Notes: generated by a model not told the origin, from the sequence alone. DNA of 64,000 nucleotides from Phallus indusiatus (GCA_027605045.1 JAQFWX010000025.1:496001-560000); one strand, 5' to 3'; positions 30,401 through 42,575 are shown, numbered from the stretch's first letter. A program made the numbers and translations.

Positions 30401-30879
30401 GTCAACGAAGAGCAGATTTTGCTATGGTTCTTCCTGAGGGCGTTTCCGAACATCAAGCCCGTGCACAACTCAACTCTGTCAACTGGAAAACAGGATCAGG
30501 GTTTTCGTGGGAGCGAGAGAACGAGAACCGGGTTTCTTTTACTGTAAGAAATGCCAAAGACACGATAATAGCCAGTCAAGGAACTGTAGTGCATGATGGA
30601 CTCACGGGTCCAAAGCTAACAGCGACAGCACACGGGTTAATTCGTAAGCTTCGGAGAATGGCGAGACGGCGGGGAACTGTCATAGAAGTTAAGGAACCGC
30701 AAGTTATGTGGGGTCGTGATCACGATGTTGTCAGCGGTGGACCTTCAGCTCAGCTCGGTTCAACTGGCAGCTCGGAGACTATTCTTGACGCGAACAAAAA
30801 GGCTCCGACTGTTCTCGATGTGGATCAAAATGCTCAGCTTGGTGCAGATGGTCGTGATACTGCCGACTTGGATAGGTGA
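27472..30879 (+). CDS. PET127: mitochondrial mRNA-processing/stability protein PET127
   Basis: Pet127 acts in 5' processing and turnover of mitochondrial RNAs at the inner membrane. Diagnostic segments appear in order: IARLAHGLDRALF, QSVHWLQDPHSKVFNFSPDL, HSKPFVGSTSTLTKILSHIY, FLISENKLVDTSTLSMAY, and RRFTPGMRMP. These are followed by FIMRSQLDCQDSRLPGTGVF, DLKSRAVLPIRIDQLN, GYLIRQTTGLFESFEREYYD, ARIGNMDGIFVSYHNTAKLF, GFQYIPVTEMEDRLYG, VETRENTNELVIWV and VLPEGVSEHQARAQLNSVNW. The tail after about 30560 is basic and then Ser/Asp-rich. The N-terminal exons are uncertain: an Arg/Ser-rich frame from 27472 and an overlapping frame from 27746 are both open, and either would suit a mitochondrial targeting region. 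The assignment rests on motif order recalled for the family. Confidence 0.85.
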
Positions 30880-31193
30880 CCATCAGATCCACATGACTAT
30901 TGTCGCCTAGGATTAGTAGGCACCTGTGCCATGATGTCGAGAACACAGGTGAGAGAAGATGAATCAGATCGTCTCAGGACCTAGGCTTGCGCGAAGATCG
31001 CATGGCTTCTTGGCTACTGCATATCATCGGACGCGTTATTGTATACTCCATCGATATAATTTGTCTGGAAAATAGTATCGTGTTTATGCTATGAAGCGAT
31101 CTGAGTCTTTCTTGAGATTTAATCTCGACAGACCTTTGTCAGCGATTGGATTCCTGTGACCCCATAAGCACCCATATTGGTCGGTCACGGTAT
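30880..31193. other. intergenic region
   Basis: A 310-bp gap between PET127 and the oligopeptidase gene on the same strand. No feature was recognised. Confidence 0.5.
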
Positions 31194-34155
31194 ATGAACG
31201 TATATCTGAGAGGGTTATGTCGAAGAAGCTTACCGCTTGGCTCGCCGACATTCCCAGGCCGCGCTCTATCTGCTTCAAAATCTGTTTGGAATCTGTCTTT
31301 TCAACATCGTAGAACGTTTGCTTCAATAAAGATCAAAACGATGTCAAACCCAGGCAAGTCCAACTTCCGAATACCTGCCCGTAGGAACATCTATGAATCA
31401 CTGATCTTCATCGTTTTTAGCTCTTTCACCACCTCAACCACCTCCTTCATGGACCCATACCCCAGAAACCGTTCTCTCGACGACCAAAGAGCTCATTGAA
31501 GCCACCCGATCCGTTCACGACAAGGTTGCCGCTATTCCAGCCGAGGCTCGCAATTTTACAACGGTTATCCTTCCACTTGCAGAAGCTGAAGCCAAGTTGG
31601 AAGCTCTTAGTGAACCCGTTCTGTTTTACCAAAACGTTTCTACTTCGAAAGAGCTCCGCGACGCCAGTAGTCAAGCCGAAGTACTTATTCGAGAATTTTC
31701 CGTCGATGCATCTATGCGTATAGATGTTTTTAATGCCATTCAAGGAACCTCCGATATGATCGAAAACTCAAAGCAACATCTTGAACCTGAAGAGAAACGT
31801 CTAGTTGAAAAGCTGTTATTAGACGGGAAAAGGGCTGGATTGACTCTCCCAGAGGAAGACCGAAAGACCCTCGCTGAGGTAAAAGGTTTCTCTTTTCCTT
31901 TTGTGCAGTCATTTTGAAAGCTATCGTTCAGTTAAAGAAAGAGCTGTCCCAGGTATCTGTGGAATTCGGTAAAAATTTCAACGAAGAAAATGTAAGGATT
32001 CCCCTCCTCAAGACATATCCTTGTGCTCATTAGATCATTACTCTAATTAGGGCTCAATCTCATTCACTCTCGAGGAGCTTGATGGTGTTCCTGGAGATGT
32101 CCTGTCTGGGTATGAAAAACAACCTGGCGAGAGTGGCAAGCCAGATTTGTATAAAGTAACGTTCAAAACTCCAGATATTATGCCTTTGGTTCGTTTATCC
32201 TTATATGTTTCTTCGTACCTTTCTAAACTTGCCATTAGTTCAAATTTGCTAGTAATCCAGAAACTCGTCGACGTGCTTCTGCTGTATTTGAAGACCGTCT
32301 TTCCATCAATGTTCCGCTATTTGACAAAGGCATGAAACTGCGACGAAAGATTGCCAAGTTACTGGGATATAAAACCTGGGCGGATTACATTACCGAAGTG
32401 AAAATGGCAAAAACAGCCGAGAACGTGAACAAGGTAAATTACTAGATTCCTTAACTGAACATGCATTCAGCTCAGTTTCTGTCATCTTCTCAGTTCTTGG
32501 ACGATATCCTTGTAAAACTGAAGCCTGTGGGAATAAAGGACATGGACACTTTGTTAGCTTTGAAGAAAGAGGAACATCAAGAACGCGGCTATTCTTTCGA
32601 TGACAAGTTTTATCTTTGGGATTATAGGTTGGACTTTCATAAACATATATCTTTTCAGTTAATGTTTATCTAAATTATTAGATATTATGACCGCAAATTC
32701 GTGGAGCGCACCCTTGAGTTAGATGATTCACTCGTCAAGGAGTACTTCCCCGTGTCTGTTGTTGTTGGCGAAATCATGAACATCTATCAAGGCCTGCTTG
32801 GCGTGACATTCCAGGAAATTAAAGGAGAAACTTGGCATCCCGGTAGGCCGGTTGAATGTCATTATCGCTCCCTCTGATTATTCCCAAACAGACGTGCAGC
32901 AGTTTGCTGTCTGGGAAAAGGATGCTAAAAACGAAGACGGTTTCATTGGTTATTGCTATTTGGATCTCTTCCCAAGAGGTATACCTTTCTTCATTGGTCA
33001 TATTTAATTCTTACCATCATAACGCAGAAAACAAATATAGCCACGCGGCTGTATGGTCATTGATTCCTGGTTATGACATCCTACCGAATAAAGGAAGGAA
33101 CTATCCTCTAGCTGCCATGGTAGCTAATCTTGCCAAATCGACACCCGAAAGACCTGCTTTAATGAGACACGACGACGTAGTGACATTTTTCCACGAAATG
33201 GGACATGTCTTTCACGGGTTATTGAGTCGAACCAAGTTCTCAAGGTTCCACGGAACAAGGTATCCTTTTTCTATGCGACGTGTGATCAGCAAGAGTAATA
33301 GACGTACTTGTATCCAGTGTCTCGAGAGACTTCGTTGAAGCTCCTTCCCAAATGCTAGAGAATTGGTACGATACGATTTTACCCATTGATTTGTTTTCAG
33401 TGCTTTACTAACAAATCCTAGGTGCTGGGAGCCCAAAGTTTTAAAACAAATGTCGTCGCACTATAAAACGAACGAGCCGCTTTCTGACGAACTTATTAGC
33501 AAACTTATCCAAAGGTGCTTTGTCTTGAAATTTTTGTCATAAACTATTCACTTAATTGGCTATCCACGCAGTCGGTATACCAACGTCGGATTGTTTTACC
33601 TTCGACAAGGCTTCTTTGCCAAGTTCGATATGCATGTGCATACTGCACAAGGTAAACGAAAAATGCTAAGTATATTCATGGGGTTACTCATTCTTATCAC
33701 AGAGACGGAGGATTATACCACATTATGGAACACACTTCGAGAGTCTATCTCGCTCGTACAAAATGACAAAGAGTATAAACCTGGTCAGGGATCCTTCGGC
33801 CATCTTTTCTCGGGATATGATGCCGGTTATTACGGCTATATGTACTCCTTAGTGTTTGCCACGGATATGTATGAAACCATATTCAAGAAGGACCCTCTTA
33901 GTCCTGAGCTAGGTTCGTGGTGAATGATTCTGGTAACCAACATGTTTTAACACAGCTACAGGTAAGCTTTATAGAGAGAAGATACTTCTACCTGGAGGTA
34001 GCAGAGATGAATTGGATTCTCTTAAGGTCAGTTTGCTTGATAAGAGATTCTTTACTTATTAACTTGACGGACAATAGGATTTCTTGGGTCGTGCGCCTTC
34101 ATCTGATGCGTTCATGCGTGTACTATTTGGGGAGAACCCTTCGACTTCAGCTTGA
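31194..34155 (+). CDS. PRD1: M3-family oligopeptidase (saccharolysin/thimet oligopeptidase type)
   Basis: This is a zinc metallopeptidase that degrades short peptides. The zinc site HEMGH is encoded at 33192-33206 within VVTFFHEMGHVFHGLLSRTKFSRFHGT. Upstream are ETVLSTTKELIEATRSVHDK and LVEKLLLDGKRAGLTLPEED. Downstream are FDMHVHTAQG, GQGSFGHLFSGYDAGYYGY and the C-terminal DFLGRAPSSDAFMRVLFGEN. A cytosolic start at 31341 (MSNPGKSNFRIPA, joined across GTAGGA...TTTTTAG to LSPPQPPPSW) is in frame with an upstream ATG at about 31194. That ATG would add an Arg/Ser-rich, acid-free leader (MNVYLRGLCRRSLPLG, then HRRTFAS) like a mitochondrial presequence. The enzyme may therefore be made in two forms, as yeast saccharolysin is found in two compartments. 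Confidence 0.92.
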
Positions 34156-34370
34156 AACGACGCCTTAAATTCGGAGCGCGAGCGTCAATCGTCAATTTAA
34201 TCTCGTCCTACTTGAGCAATCTACATCAGTGTAACCGAAGCCCTATTTACTTTCGCCATTTTCGAAGAGTAGGTGTATCAAATAAAACCAAGTACATATC
34301 ACATGTTAAGGAGTGACAACAAATACATATAACTCAGAAATTTCAAATACTTTCTAACGGTCCATCAATA

Positions 34371-36016
34371 TCAGTTTGTATTCGCGTTTGTTTGGCTGTT
34401 GGTAGCAAACCCAACCTGATTACCAGTGGTATCAAACACTGAATAAAACCTCTCTCTATATTTAAACAAATTGAGAACACTTCTGTACCAAAATTACGCC
34501 AACTGATCACTTACAGGAAAACGTAGCCATTTATAAAGTCAATACCACCGCTAGCGGTGTCACCGTCCGAAACAATCAGATATATTGTAGAGGTATCAAG
34601 ACCCGCTTCGGCATTCAAGCTTCTAGGAAAGAGTTGGGCGTTCGGCGAAAATTCGAAGCTTTCCTAATAAGATTTCAGAAGACAAATATAATTCAAGCAT
34701 AGGTCAAAACATACCCCTCCGATTGTGAAAAACAGAGGCTGTAGGTTGTCAATGCTCTCGACGGTGAGGAGACCAGAAGTCGGGTCGAGAGTTGCATTTG
34801 TCAATCCCATGTACGTCTGGAAAGCGGCAGTTGGAAGTAATAGGAGCGAGGTTCCGGCATCAATTATGCCAGGAGTTTCTGAAACTAGTACTGAAGCGGC
34901 AGCCCCTGAACCGAACCTGAAGAGAATAGAACATGTAATTGTGTGGGTGCAGTGTGATATCAAAGCACGTACGTTACAGACTGGGTGACACTCCAGAAGC
35001 CGTCAGTGTCTCCTGTAGTTACCAGTGGAGCAAAGGTGATGGCGGAAGTGTTTTTTGAAAAGTCTGGTTGGCCGAAGTCGATAGATCCAGCTTGAGGGTC
35101 AGATGCCAAGGGTATAGTCAACGCCGCCAGTTCTCTGGGGATCACGTCACCCGAGACCAGTGTCTGCGTTCAAATAAATGCCTTTTAAGCCGTGGTGTTG
35201 ATAAAAGTGTGGCTGAGATTGCTTACATTCGTTATAGTCGGGATAGTTGTATTCGGCTCATTGATCAATGTTCCTTGAGTTAGTATTTGCAACCCTAACC
35301 CGATAATACCGTCAAATAAATCGAATCCTTGCGATTCAAATGGAACGCCAAACGACTGCTGTACAGTAGCAATACCACCTAGGGAGACATTGTCCACAAC
35401 TAAAATAAGAGAAAGGTCAAGTCTTTTTGTTCGAAGTCGAGTCAATTAATGCCTAGACGGGGTCCTTACCTTCATCCCCAACGAAAGAGCCGCTTCCATA
35501 CGAAACAGCAACAAGTTGGTCCAAGTCGTTGGTGGATGAGGATGGTACAAACTGAGGTCCAGCTGGGTTAGCTCCGACGACGAAATTCGACGAGCCAGTA
35601 TCAACAAGGAGGTCAAAGTTCGTCGGAGGCGATCCAACTTGAACAGTGGCTGTCATCAGGAACTTGAAGCGGGGAATTCTAAGTACAATGCAAGTTGTTT
35701 GTCTACTTGGACTCACCACTGGACTGAGAGGCGTGGTGGATACTGAGAAGAAGCTACTGTTAGCCAGAGACTGTGAACCAGACTGTGAGCTTTGGGTAGC
35801 CGTCGAGCGTCCATACTTCCCCGGTAAGCGCATTTGTTGTTGTCGAAGTTTATCATGCGCAGGAATATTTCCGGCCTGACCACCCGAGTACTTAGCATTC
35901 ATCTGAATAGACAAATGTTTAGTGTTTCTGGTATCAATATTTGTGTGTGGCAACGCTGTCGAAAGCATAGCCGTAAAGAGTGGAGTGAATAAGACGAGGT
36001 GAAAAGGAGAGAACAT
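34371..36016 (-). CDS. secreted pepsin-like aspartic protease (A1), copy 1
   Basis: The start at 36016 gives a signal peptide (MFSPFHLVLFTPLFTAMLST), a basic propeptide with NAKYSGG, and the mature domain. The first catalytic motif is in FDLLVDTGSSNFVVGANPAG. The flap region YGSGSFVGDE follows. The active-site flank QGFDLFDGIIGLGLQ is present. The second catalytic motif reads IIDAGTSLLLLP, where D-S/T-G is usual, so the middle residue is Ala. The C-terminal exon ends RFYSVFDTTGNQVGFATNS, and the stop is at 34371. The next gene on the same strand, 600 bp upstream of this one, encodes a close paralogue. Likely extracellular nutrition, by family. Confidence 0.93.
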
Positions 36017-36085
36017 GTTGTGTACTGTTAAAGTTGAACCCAGCAACCTGATTTATGGGAGAAAGAGATCCAGCTCTCCAGCTGC

Positions 36086-36091
36086 TTTATA
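36086..36091 (-). promoter_or_regulatory. candidate TATA box of aspartic protease copy 1
   Basis: TATAAA on the minus strand lies 70 bp upstream of the protease start at 36016, a suitable core-promoter position. Confidence 0.45.
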
Positions 36092-36639
36092 GATCTTTTT
36101 GAAGTGGGCACACTAGGCCCTTCGCAACGATGATTCTTGTCGTCACCAGCCACACATTGCAACGAACAATCGGCCTTAGCTCGGTGGGATTAATGAATTA
36201 TTAATAAAGTAGTACTGCCCAAATTTCATGTGAATCAGCGTTGACTAGCTTTGTTGTTAGATTGAGTAATCCGAGAGTGCTGCTCAATCGCGAACGGATA
36301 TGCACGGAAGCTGAAGGTGAAGGCATGGAAGAAAATAGTCGTCGCTAGATGAAACTCCCACCCATATACTCCTCGTTGCACCTGATTGGGTGCCCCCCTG
36401 GACCGCGTCCAGTATGAGCTCTTCTAGGAGTCGAATGCAAGTACGCTGTGCGACTCGTCCATTCGACCTATATATATCCAAAGTCGCAGGAAAAAACAAC
36501 TTCAGGCATATCAAGTGATGATAACGGTTTCCTTTTTGAATTGTCAACCAAACATATTCAAGTAACTTCGTGGTCCTTCCGTGCGGTATCAACAAGGTGA
36601 TATAAAGTTTTTGTATATGTATAGTTTGAGACTAGGCTA
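36092..36639. other. region between the two aspartic protease genes
   Basis: This is the upstream region of copy 1 and 3' flank of copy 2. It includes a GC-richer patch near 36340-36440 but no recognised coding segment. Confidence 0.5.
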
Positions 36640-38176
36640 TTAATTTGAAGTAGAGAACGTCTGGCTGTTGGTTGCAAATCCCACTTCACCTGATACGCTA
36701 TCGTATACGGAATAATACCTTTGTCTGAAATATGTTAATGATTATGAATTAAACACATTACCCAATACTGGACTTACAGCCAAAGGAAACCGTTTACAAA
36801 GTTGAGGTTTTCTACTCCACCATCCCCTATCACCAGCAAATTTGTAGATGGATCAATCCCAGCTTCCTCAAGTATGGCTCCCGATATCCTCTGGGCATTG
36901 GGTGTGAATTCGAAAGTTGTCTTAAAACATGCCTATGTTAATAGAGACATCAAATTGATGAAAATAGGTAACACACCCCGCCTATCTCAAAATAAAGACA
37001 CTCTAGTTTAGACAAGTCAGGAACTGTCAGGAAGCCGGTCAACGCATCTACGGAAGCGTTGACGGCAGTTGCATATGCTTGAAAAGCCGGCGTAGGCAAA
37101 AGTAGTAATGACGTTCCTGAATCGATTACGCTTGGAGAAGACTCCAATATCTTAAGCTTTTGAGATCCATAACTGACGATGACAGTCAACCAAAAAGGAA
37201 GCAAAAATCAAAGTAAATGTATCTTTACGTGATGGACTGTGTGGCACTCCAAAAACCATTATTAGCAGAAGGTGCAAAGTGTATAGGGGAGTTATATTTT
37301 GCAGAATCAGGAGTACCAAAATCAATGGATCCGCTCTGGGGGTCGGTAGCTAATGGAATTGTCAAGGCAACTAGCGGTTTTTTTATCCGACCTTCTCGAG
37401 CAAGGGTCTGAAAGAAAAATATTCAGAATCAGGTATCTCGTCAAGCCAAACAACATACATCGGTGAGAGTAGGTATGGTTTGGTTTGGCTTCTGAATCAG
37501 GGTTGTAAGAGTCAAGTCATCGGGTCCTAGACCCACGATGCCGTCAAAGAGATCAAAGCCAATTTCTTGAGTAGGGACAGCAAGTGATTGTCCACTGACG
37601 GTTACTCCACCTATGCTAACTTGATCCGTGACTATAACGATCGAAACATTCAACATTTCTTTATCTTATCATATGCCCAGCCACATACATACATTCATTC
37701 CCTGCAATCTGGCCACTCCCATATTGGACGAAAACTTGCTCTCCTGTTTGGCGGCTTGTTTTCGTGGGATGATACTGCGTACTGTTGGGGTTTGCACCGA
37801 TTACCAAATTGGACGAGCCAGTATCAACAAGAAGCTCGAAGGTTTGTGGAGGTGACCCGACCTGAACGGCAGTGGTCATGAGGAACTGCGACAAGAAGTT
37901 AACGGATGACTTGACGACAGAAATCAGGAAACAAGATACACTGGTCAACAGGTCCGTTGTTGGTGCGTGGATGCTCCCCGGCTTTCGGTGGTTCAAGCAT
38001 GATAGACGACTCAGATCATTTTTCAAGACTTGATTTAAACCGTTGCGCAAATTTGTTCTGAAAGATGTTGTCAAGGACAATGTCGGCGAATTCGCTCTTA
38101 TAGCATATTTTTCGGCTGGAGCACCAAAGCTCGGTGTGGTAAGTAGAACGAGAGTAAGGAGGCTGGAAACGAACAT
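36640..38176 (-). CDS. secreted pepsin-like aspartic protease (A1), copy 2
   Basis: The start at 38176 gives the signal peptide MFVSSLLTLVLLTTPSFGAP. The catalytic motifs are FELLVDTGSSNLVIGANPNS and SVIDSGTSLLLLPTPAF. The flap segment is VQYGSGQIAGNE, and IGFDLFDGIVGLGPDDLTL matches copy 1. Further shared segments are ALTIPLATDPQSGSIDFG and FWSATQSITV. The C-terminal exon ends YYSVYDSVSGEVGFATNSQT, and the stop is at 36640. Order, splice layout and sequence show that copies 1 and 2 arose by tandem duplication. Both lack the Trp often found after DTGSSN. The second motif here is the normal D-S-G-T. Confidence 0.93.
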
Positions 38177-38758
38177 GATGAGGATGAGATATAGGAAGAA
38201 AAAAAAGAAGATACTAACCACGTCTTTTAACACGACGAAGCCTGTCTTCTTCGCAGAACAATAAGGCGACATATGAACAACCGTCACATTGAATTGCTTG
38301 GCTTACGTGATGAACCTCGGTTGAACCACCAATTACTGAGCGCGTTATATCATGTGGCTAAAATTTGTGTTATTATGTACTTAAATGGCCTAATTTATTC
38401 GATCGTCATCCTTTTTATGGCACCGCTGCATTCATTCATTCCGAGCCAAGACAACAAGCGCACATGTATTCAACCTCGGTTGCGGAGCTCATTATGACTT
38501 CAACAGTTCATTAGAACAGATACCATGTGTCCGATTGTGGTCCTGAGTATTCCCCTCAGTTGAGTTGAGCAGGCGGTCCCAACAATCTCTCATGCAAGGG
38601 AACGTGTGATCATCACCAATACGCAGAACCGTGACTGAGCTTGATCTTGGCGTTCATAAGAAGAGATTTCGACAGCATAGCGACACATAGCGAACGACGG
38701 TGATCTTGCTCGAGGTTTCAAGGTGCTACGTGCTTGATATCAACCAAATCAAATCAAA
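38177..38758. other. intergenic region
   Basis: This is upstream of aspartic protease copy 2 and downstream of the helical-repeat gene. No feature was recognised. Confidence 0.5.
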
Positions 38759-39976
38759 TCAACAATATTTAAAGAACATACTCATTTTAGGTCCGCGAGC
38801 TTGCATCATACGACGTGACTCTTTGATTCTATTAAGTTGCCATCGAGCTCGTCTGCTTTCCCGGAGTCTTTTCAAGACTATTGTCATGAACTCACTACGC
38901 TTCCTTCCCTTTCTGGGATACAACGTTCGCCAGGATTGCCATTCCACAGAATCAGTTGTGTCTACCAGTGGTGATGGCAACATTGAAGGAGAAGCAGGCA
39001 CTGACGACATTTCTCGGGCTATTCCGAGTTTTCTTTGCTTCATGGCGTACTTGATGATGCGTCCACGAACCTGAAGATCATCCATGATTGGTCCCCATTT
39101 CTCCAAATACGTCTTGTAAAGTAAGTATGAAGCCACGCCACATCGCTTGCTGCGAGCCAAATAACGCATAAGAAGGAAGAGGGTATCAGAATTCGGGTAT
39201 AGCTGTGGATGTAAGCTATACAGACTCTCCACGAGGCGTCTTCGACGTTCGAATGTTGCGTATTTGATTTCCCCCGTAGATAAATGCAAATTGACCAGAG
39301 CTTGTATCTGCTGAATCCTTATGGTCGAGATTTTTTTAGGCAGTGTTTTGATGTATTCTTCTGTCAAGCGAATGGCCGCTGAATCCTGCCCAGTCCTGAG
39401 AAAGCTTCTAACGATGTAATATACGACTCGTGGAGAGACTTTGCTCAGTATGTCTGAGGAAAAGTCCGCAAACCGACATAAAACAAGTTTATAGACATCC
39501 CGGGGAATGTGATTGATAGGATAAGGTGCATTATGACCTAGTCCTGCCTCTGATTTTTGAACACCCGCAAGGAAAGCACGACGAGCATAATGAGAATCTG
39601 GTACGAGTAACTCCACGAAAATTGACAACGGAATGGCCTGAATTTTAGAGTAGCGATCAAGAGCTTGTTGCCAGGCTCTGTCCCAAAAGCCACGAGAGAT
39701 TAAGAGTCGAATAATTAACTTTTCAGTTGTTTCGTTAGGTTCTATGTGACTCATCGACAGAGAGTCCAGCAAGCTGCGAGAGGTTCGGAAACGACCATGT
39801 CTGATAGACAGTCCCAGGAGCAAATTGTGCGATTCTACGGAATGGCAATCCGGATGACGATTATGATAACGTATAATTTTTGAAAATGGTAAAGGCGGCC
39901 GCGTTCGGATTAAATGTCGAATGTAATGTGTAAATTGTTCTACATCGGTCGGAATTGCGTGGAGGAGAGATCGCAT
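38759..39976 (-). CDS. helical PPR/TPR-like protein, probably mitochondrial
   Basis: A single uninterrupted 405-residue frame, unusual in this intron-rich window. The predicted protein is almost all helix, with paired-helix texture (for example HNLLLGLSIRHGRFRTSRSL, EKLIIRLLISRGFWDRAWQ, YYIVRSFLRTGQDSAAIRLT, LFLLMRYLARSKRCGVASYL). It is basic throughout and has a Lys/Arg-rich C-terminus (LKRLRESRRARWQLNRIKES). This resembles pentatricopeptide-type organelle RNA-binding proteins of fungi, but I cannot name an orthologue. The start region MRSLLHAIPTDVEQF is not a strong presequence. Confidence 0.7.
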   Translation of the reverse strand: MRSLLHAIPTDVEQFTHYIRHLIRTRPPLPFSKIIRYHNRHPDCHSVESHNLLLGLSIRHGRFRTSRSLLDSLSMSHIEPNETTEKLIIRLLISRGFWDRAWQQALDRYSKIQAIPLSIFVELLVPDSHYARRAFLAGVQKSEAGLGHNAPYPINHIPRDVYKLVLCRFADFSSDILSKVSPRVVYYIVRSFLRTGQDSAAIRLTEEYIKTLPKKISTIRIQQIQALVNLHLSTGEIKYATFERRRRLVESLYSLHPQLYPNSDTLFLLMRYLARSKRCGVASYLLYKTYLEKWGPIMDDLQVRGRIIKYAMKQRKLGIAREMSSVPASPSMLPSPLVDTTDSVEWQSWRTLYPRKGRKRSEFMTIVLKRLRESRRARWQLNRIKESRRMMQARGPKMSMFFKYC

Positions 39977-40154
39977 TCGTCAACTGGTTGAAGACAAGTT
40001 GATTTTGAGTAAAAGACGATAATTCAATGTATAGTTATTACCTCACCCACCCAATACTGAAATAGTTTTGGTCTTCAGTCAACGTAGCATGGTAGGATTA
40101 AAGACGAAAAAAGTCACTAGCGCCGTCGGGCTGCCACTCCATATTTCAGCTTAT

Positions 40155-41070
40155 TCATAACCCGTGTATACAACAAGGATGAACAATAATACATTTTTCA
40201 CAACATATCACTACGCAATACAAAGAAATCTCATAACAGCATATCCTTAATCTCTTGTGACCAGCTAGATCAGCCAATTCGAAAGCAGTATAGTCATCAG
40301 CATCCTGGAATGTAAAGTTCAGAAGTTGGGAGGAAACCAGAAAGTAAGTTTACTTTAATGGAAGTATCAGCTCCTTTCTTCAATAAAATTGAGACAATAT
40401 CTGTATGCCCTCGATCGGCTGCTAAATGCAATGGTGTGTATCCCTACCCATTCGACATTATTTCAGATAAATTTTCATTGAGACACAACATGAGGGAACT
40501 TACATATTCATCTTTTGCGTTGACATTTGTAGAGGGGTTTTCATTCAAGAGGGCTATAACTCGGTTTACATCGTTCTCCAGGACTCTTCCGTGGAGGGTA
40601 TCCTCAACAGGGATGTCGGGTGCGGAAACGATACTAACATGCCGACCAATCCCAACTCCACCCCCTTCGTTTTTCTTGTTCACTTCCGATTCTACAGTAT
40701 TCTCCAATGGATCCGAACCATGAGACTCAGCAGATCCTTCTTTCCATCCAAGAGATCGAGCAATTTCAAGATACCGGTTTATCCAGTCTTCTTCACTGTC
40801 CGACTTACTGCCCAGCTCATTCCATGCATCCCATTTGGCTCGCCCAGCGAAATCGAAAAGACTGGGGCGAGAAGTTGCTGGTCTTTTGGATACAGTTATA
40901 CATTTGTACAGAGCGTAAAGCTGCCCAACAGTCATTCAGTTGCTAACTCTTCGGTTCAGGTTGACATTCAATAGCACCTCTAATTTGACATTGTTCGAGA
41001 CTTTCGAAAGATGAGATGCATTAGATAAATAATCAGCCGCCGCTTTGAAGGTCGGCGATGAGGAAGACAT
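40155..41070 (-). CDS. acyl-CoA-binding protein with ankyrin repeats (ACBD6-like)
   Basis: The start at 41070 reads MSSSSPTFKAAADYLSNASH and joins across a GTGCTA...GGGCAG intron to LYALYKCITVSKRP. The acyl-CoA-binding hallmark follows: SLFDFAGRAKWDAWNELGSK. After a Ser/Gly linker, two or three ankyrin units appear: HGRVLENDVNRVIALLNENP, then YGYTPLHLAADRGHTDIVSI, then DYTAFELADLAGHK. The last exon runs to a stop at 40155 through a Cys-rich tail (RICCYEISLYCVVICCEK) that looks untypical. A one-base change would instead give a short end, so the 3' border is uncertain. Role by family: binding long-chain acyl-CoA in the cytosol. Confidence 0.85.
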
Positions 41071-41153
41071 GGAAAGTGGATTATGTAATAAGAGGGTATT
41101 TATTACGGCCAAGTTTTCTACCAGTGCTTGTAATTGCTCGAGTGTATCTACGA

Positions 41154-42575
41154 TTATGCAAGACCAGCATCTTGCATTGCCTGAGAAAAGTTGAACGTGA
41201 GAAAAAAAAATGACTAGAAAGTCGAGGAGATCTTTACTTTAAGTAAGAGGGGTCCGATTTGGGCGGGACTGTCAGCGACGATTGCACCCGCTTTTTGAAG
41301 AGCAGCTACTTTATCCGAGGCAGCACCTAAGCATTGCGAGATCAGAAAAATTGAATGGTCATGTTCATTTATGATCTACCTTTTCCTCCGGCAATAATGG
41401 CACCGGCGTGTCCCATACGTCTCCCAGGAGGTGCAGTTCGTCCGGCAATGAAGGATACAACAGGTTTAGGGTTTGGCCTGGTCTTGTTAAACTGCTCCAG
41501 ATATTCGGCAGCTGTTTCTTCCATGGAACCCCCAATTTCACCGATTAAGACAATACCTACGGATTAAAAAAGAAATTTATCCATATATGTAAGAGCGTGT
41601 GTGTACAAATGCAACGCTTACCTTCAGTAGCTGGATCTTCTAAGAAGACCTTCAATACATCGATATGCGTGGTTCCCGGGAATGGATCTCCACCAATTCC
41701 TACGCACAACGACTGACCCAAACCAACCTGAGTGGTTTGAGCTACGGCTTCGTATGTCAAAGTGCCAGAACGAGAAACAATTCCTATATATCCGGTCATG
41801 AACCGGTTTGGATGAGTAGTATGAAGAATACGGACCGATTTTTCCTGGTTTATGGATGTGTCCAGGTTGAATACCCATTTTACACCCTAGTGGATTGATA
41901 ATTCCGGGGCAATTGGGACCAACAAGTCGTGATTTTGATTGACTTCTAAGAGCTTGAGCAACCTTTTTTTTTATCAGGAAAACACCCGCAGTGTAAGGAG
42001 AAATGTGATACATACTCGAACTTCGTCGGCCTGAGGAATACCTTCTGTAATGCAAACTATCAGCCCGATTTCGTTCTCTATGGCTTCTATGATAGCATCT
42101 GCAGCAGTTGGTGGGGGTACGTAGAGAACAGTTGCATCAGGTTTGGTTTCTCGGACAGCCTGACAAGCAATGTAGGTCGGAAAACTTGCGGAGGACGAAG
42201 ATTACCTCTCTAACGGTCCCAAATACCGGAAGCCCAAGATGGGTTTGCCCAGCTTTATTTGGAGAGACTCCACCGACCATCTTAGTTCCGTAAGCGAGTG
42301 CCTCGCGGACGTGAAATGTACCCTGGGCGGTCAGGAATATTACTGGATTAAGTGCTTCGGGACAGAGTCATGACTAACGGTTTTTCCGGTGAAACCTTGA
42401 CATAGAACCTTGGTATCCTTATGAATGCGAAGGTTTGCGATGGTATCCTCGTAACCGAGACGGAGGGCTGATTGAGAAAAGCATCGGCGACCAGCTTGAA
42501 GACATTGTCAGGAGTGAAAGCTAACACAAAACCTGATCACATACCACCCAGATTGAAGGTTAGCCTCTGTAACAT
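41154..42575 (-). CDS. LSC1: succinyl-CoA ligase alpha subunit, mitochondrial
   Basis: This TCA-cycle enzyme converts succinyl-CoA to succinate with nucleotide synthesis. The start at 42575 gives [11 protein letters not shown] and, after an intron, an Arg/Ser targeting segment ([14 protein letters not shown]). The CoA-binding domain includes [40 protein letters not shown] and [10 protein letters not shown]. The ligase domain includes [40 protein letters not shown] and [20 protein letters not shown]. The active-site histidine region is [15 protein letters not shown]. The frame ends MQDAGLA at 41154. Confidence 0.95.

Noticed and set aside
31084..34155. Interpretation of the dense peptidase content (M24, M3, two A1, S28) as a functional cluster
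   Set aside because: The families act in different compartments and unrelated genes lie between them. Only the two aspartic proteases are clearly linked, by duplication.
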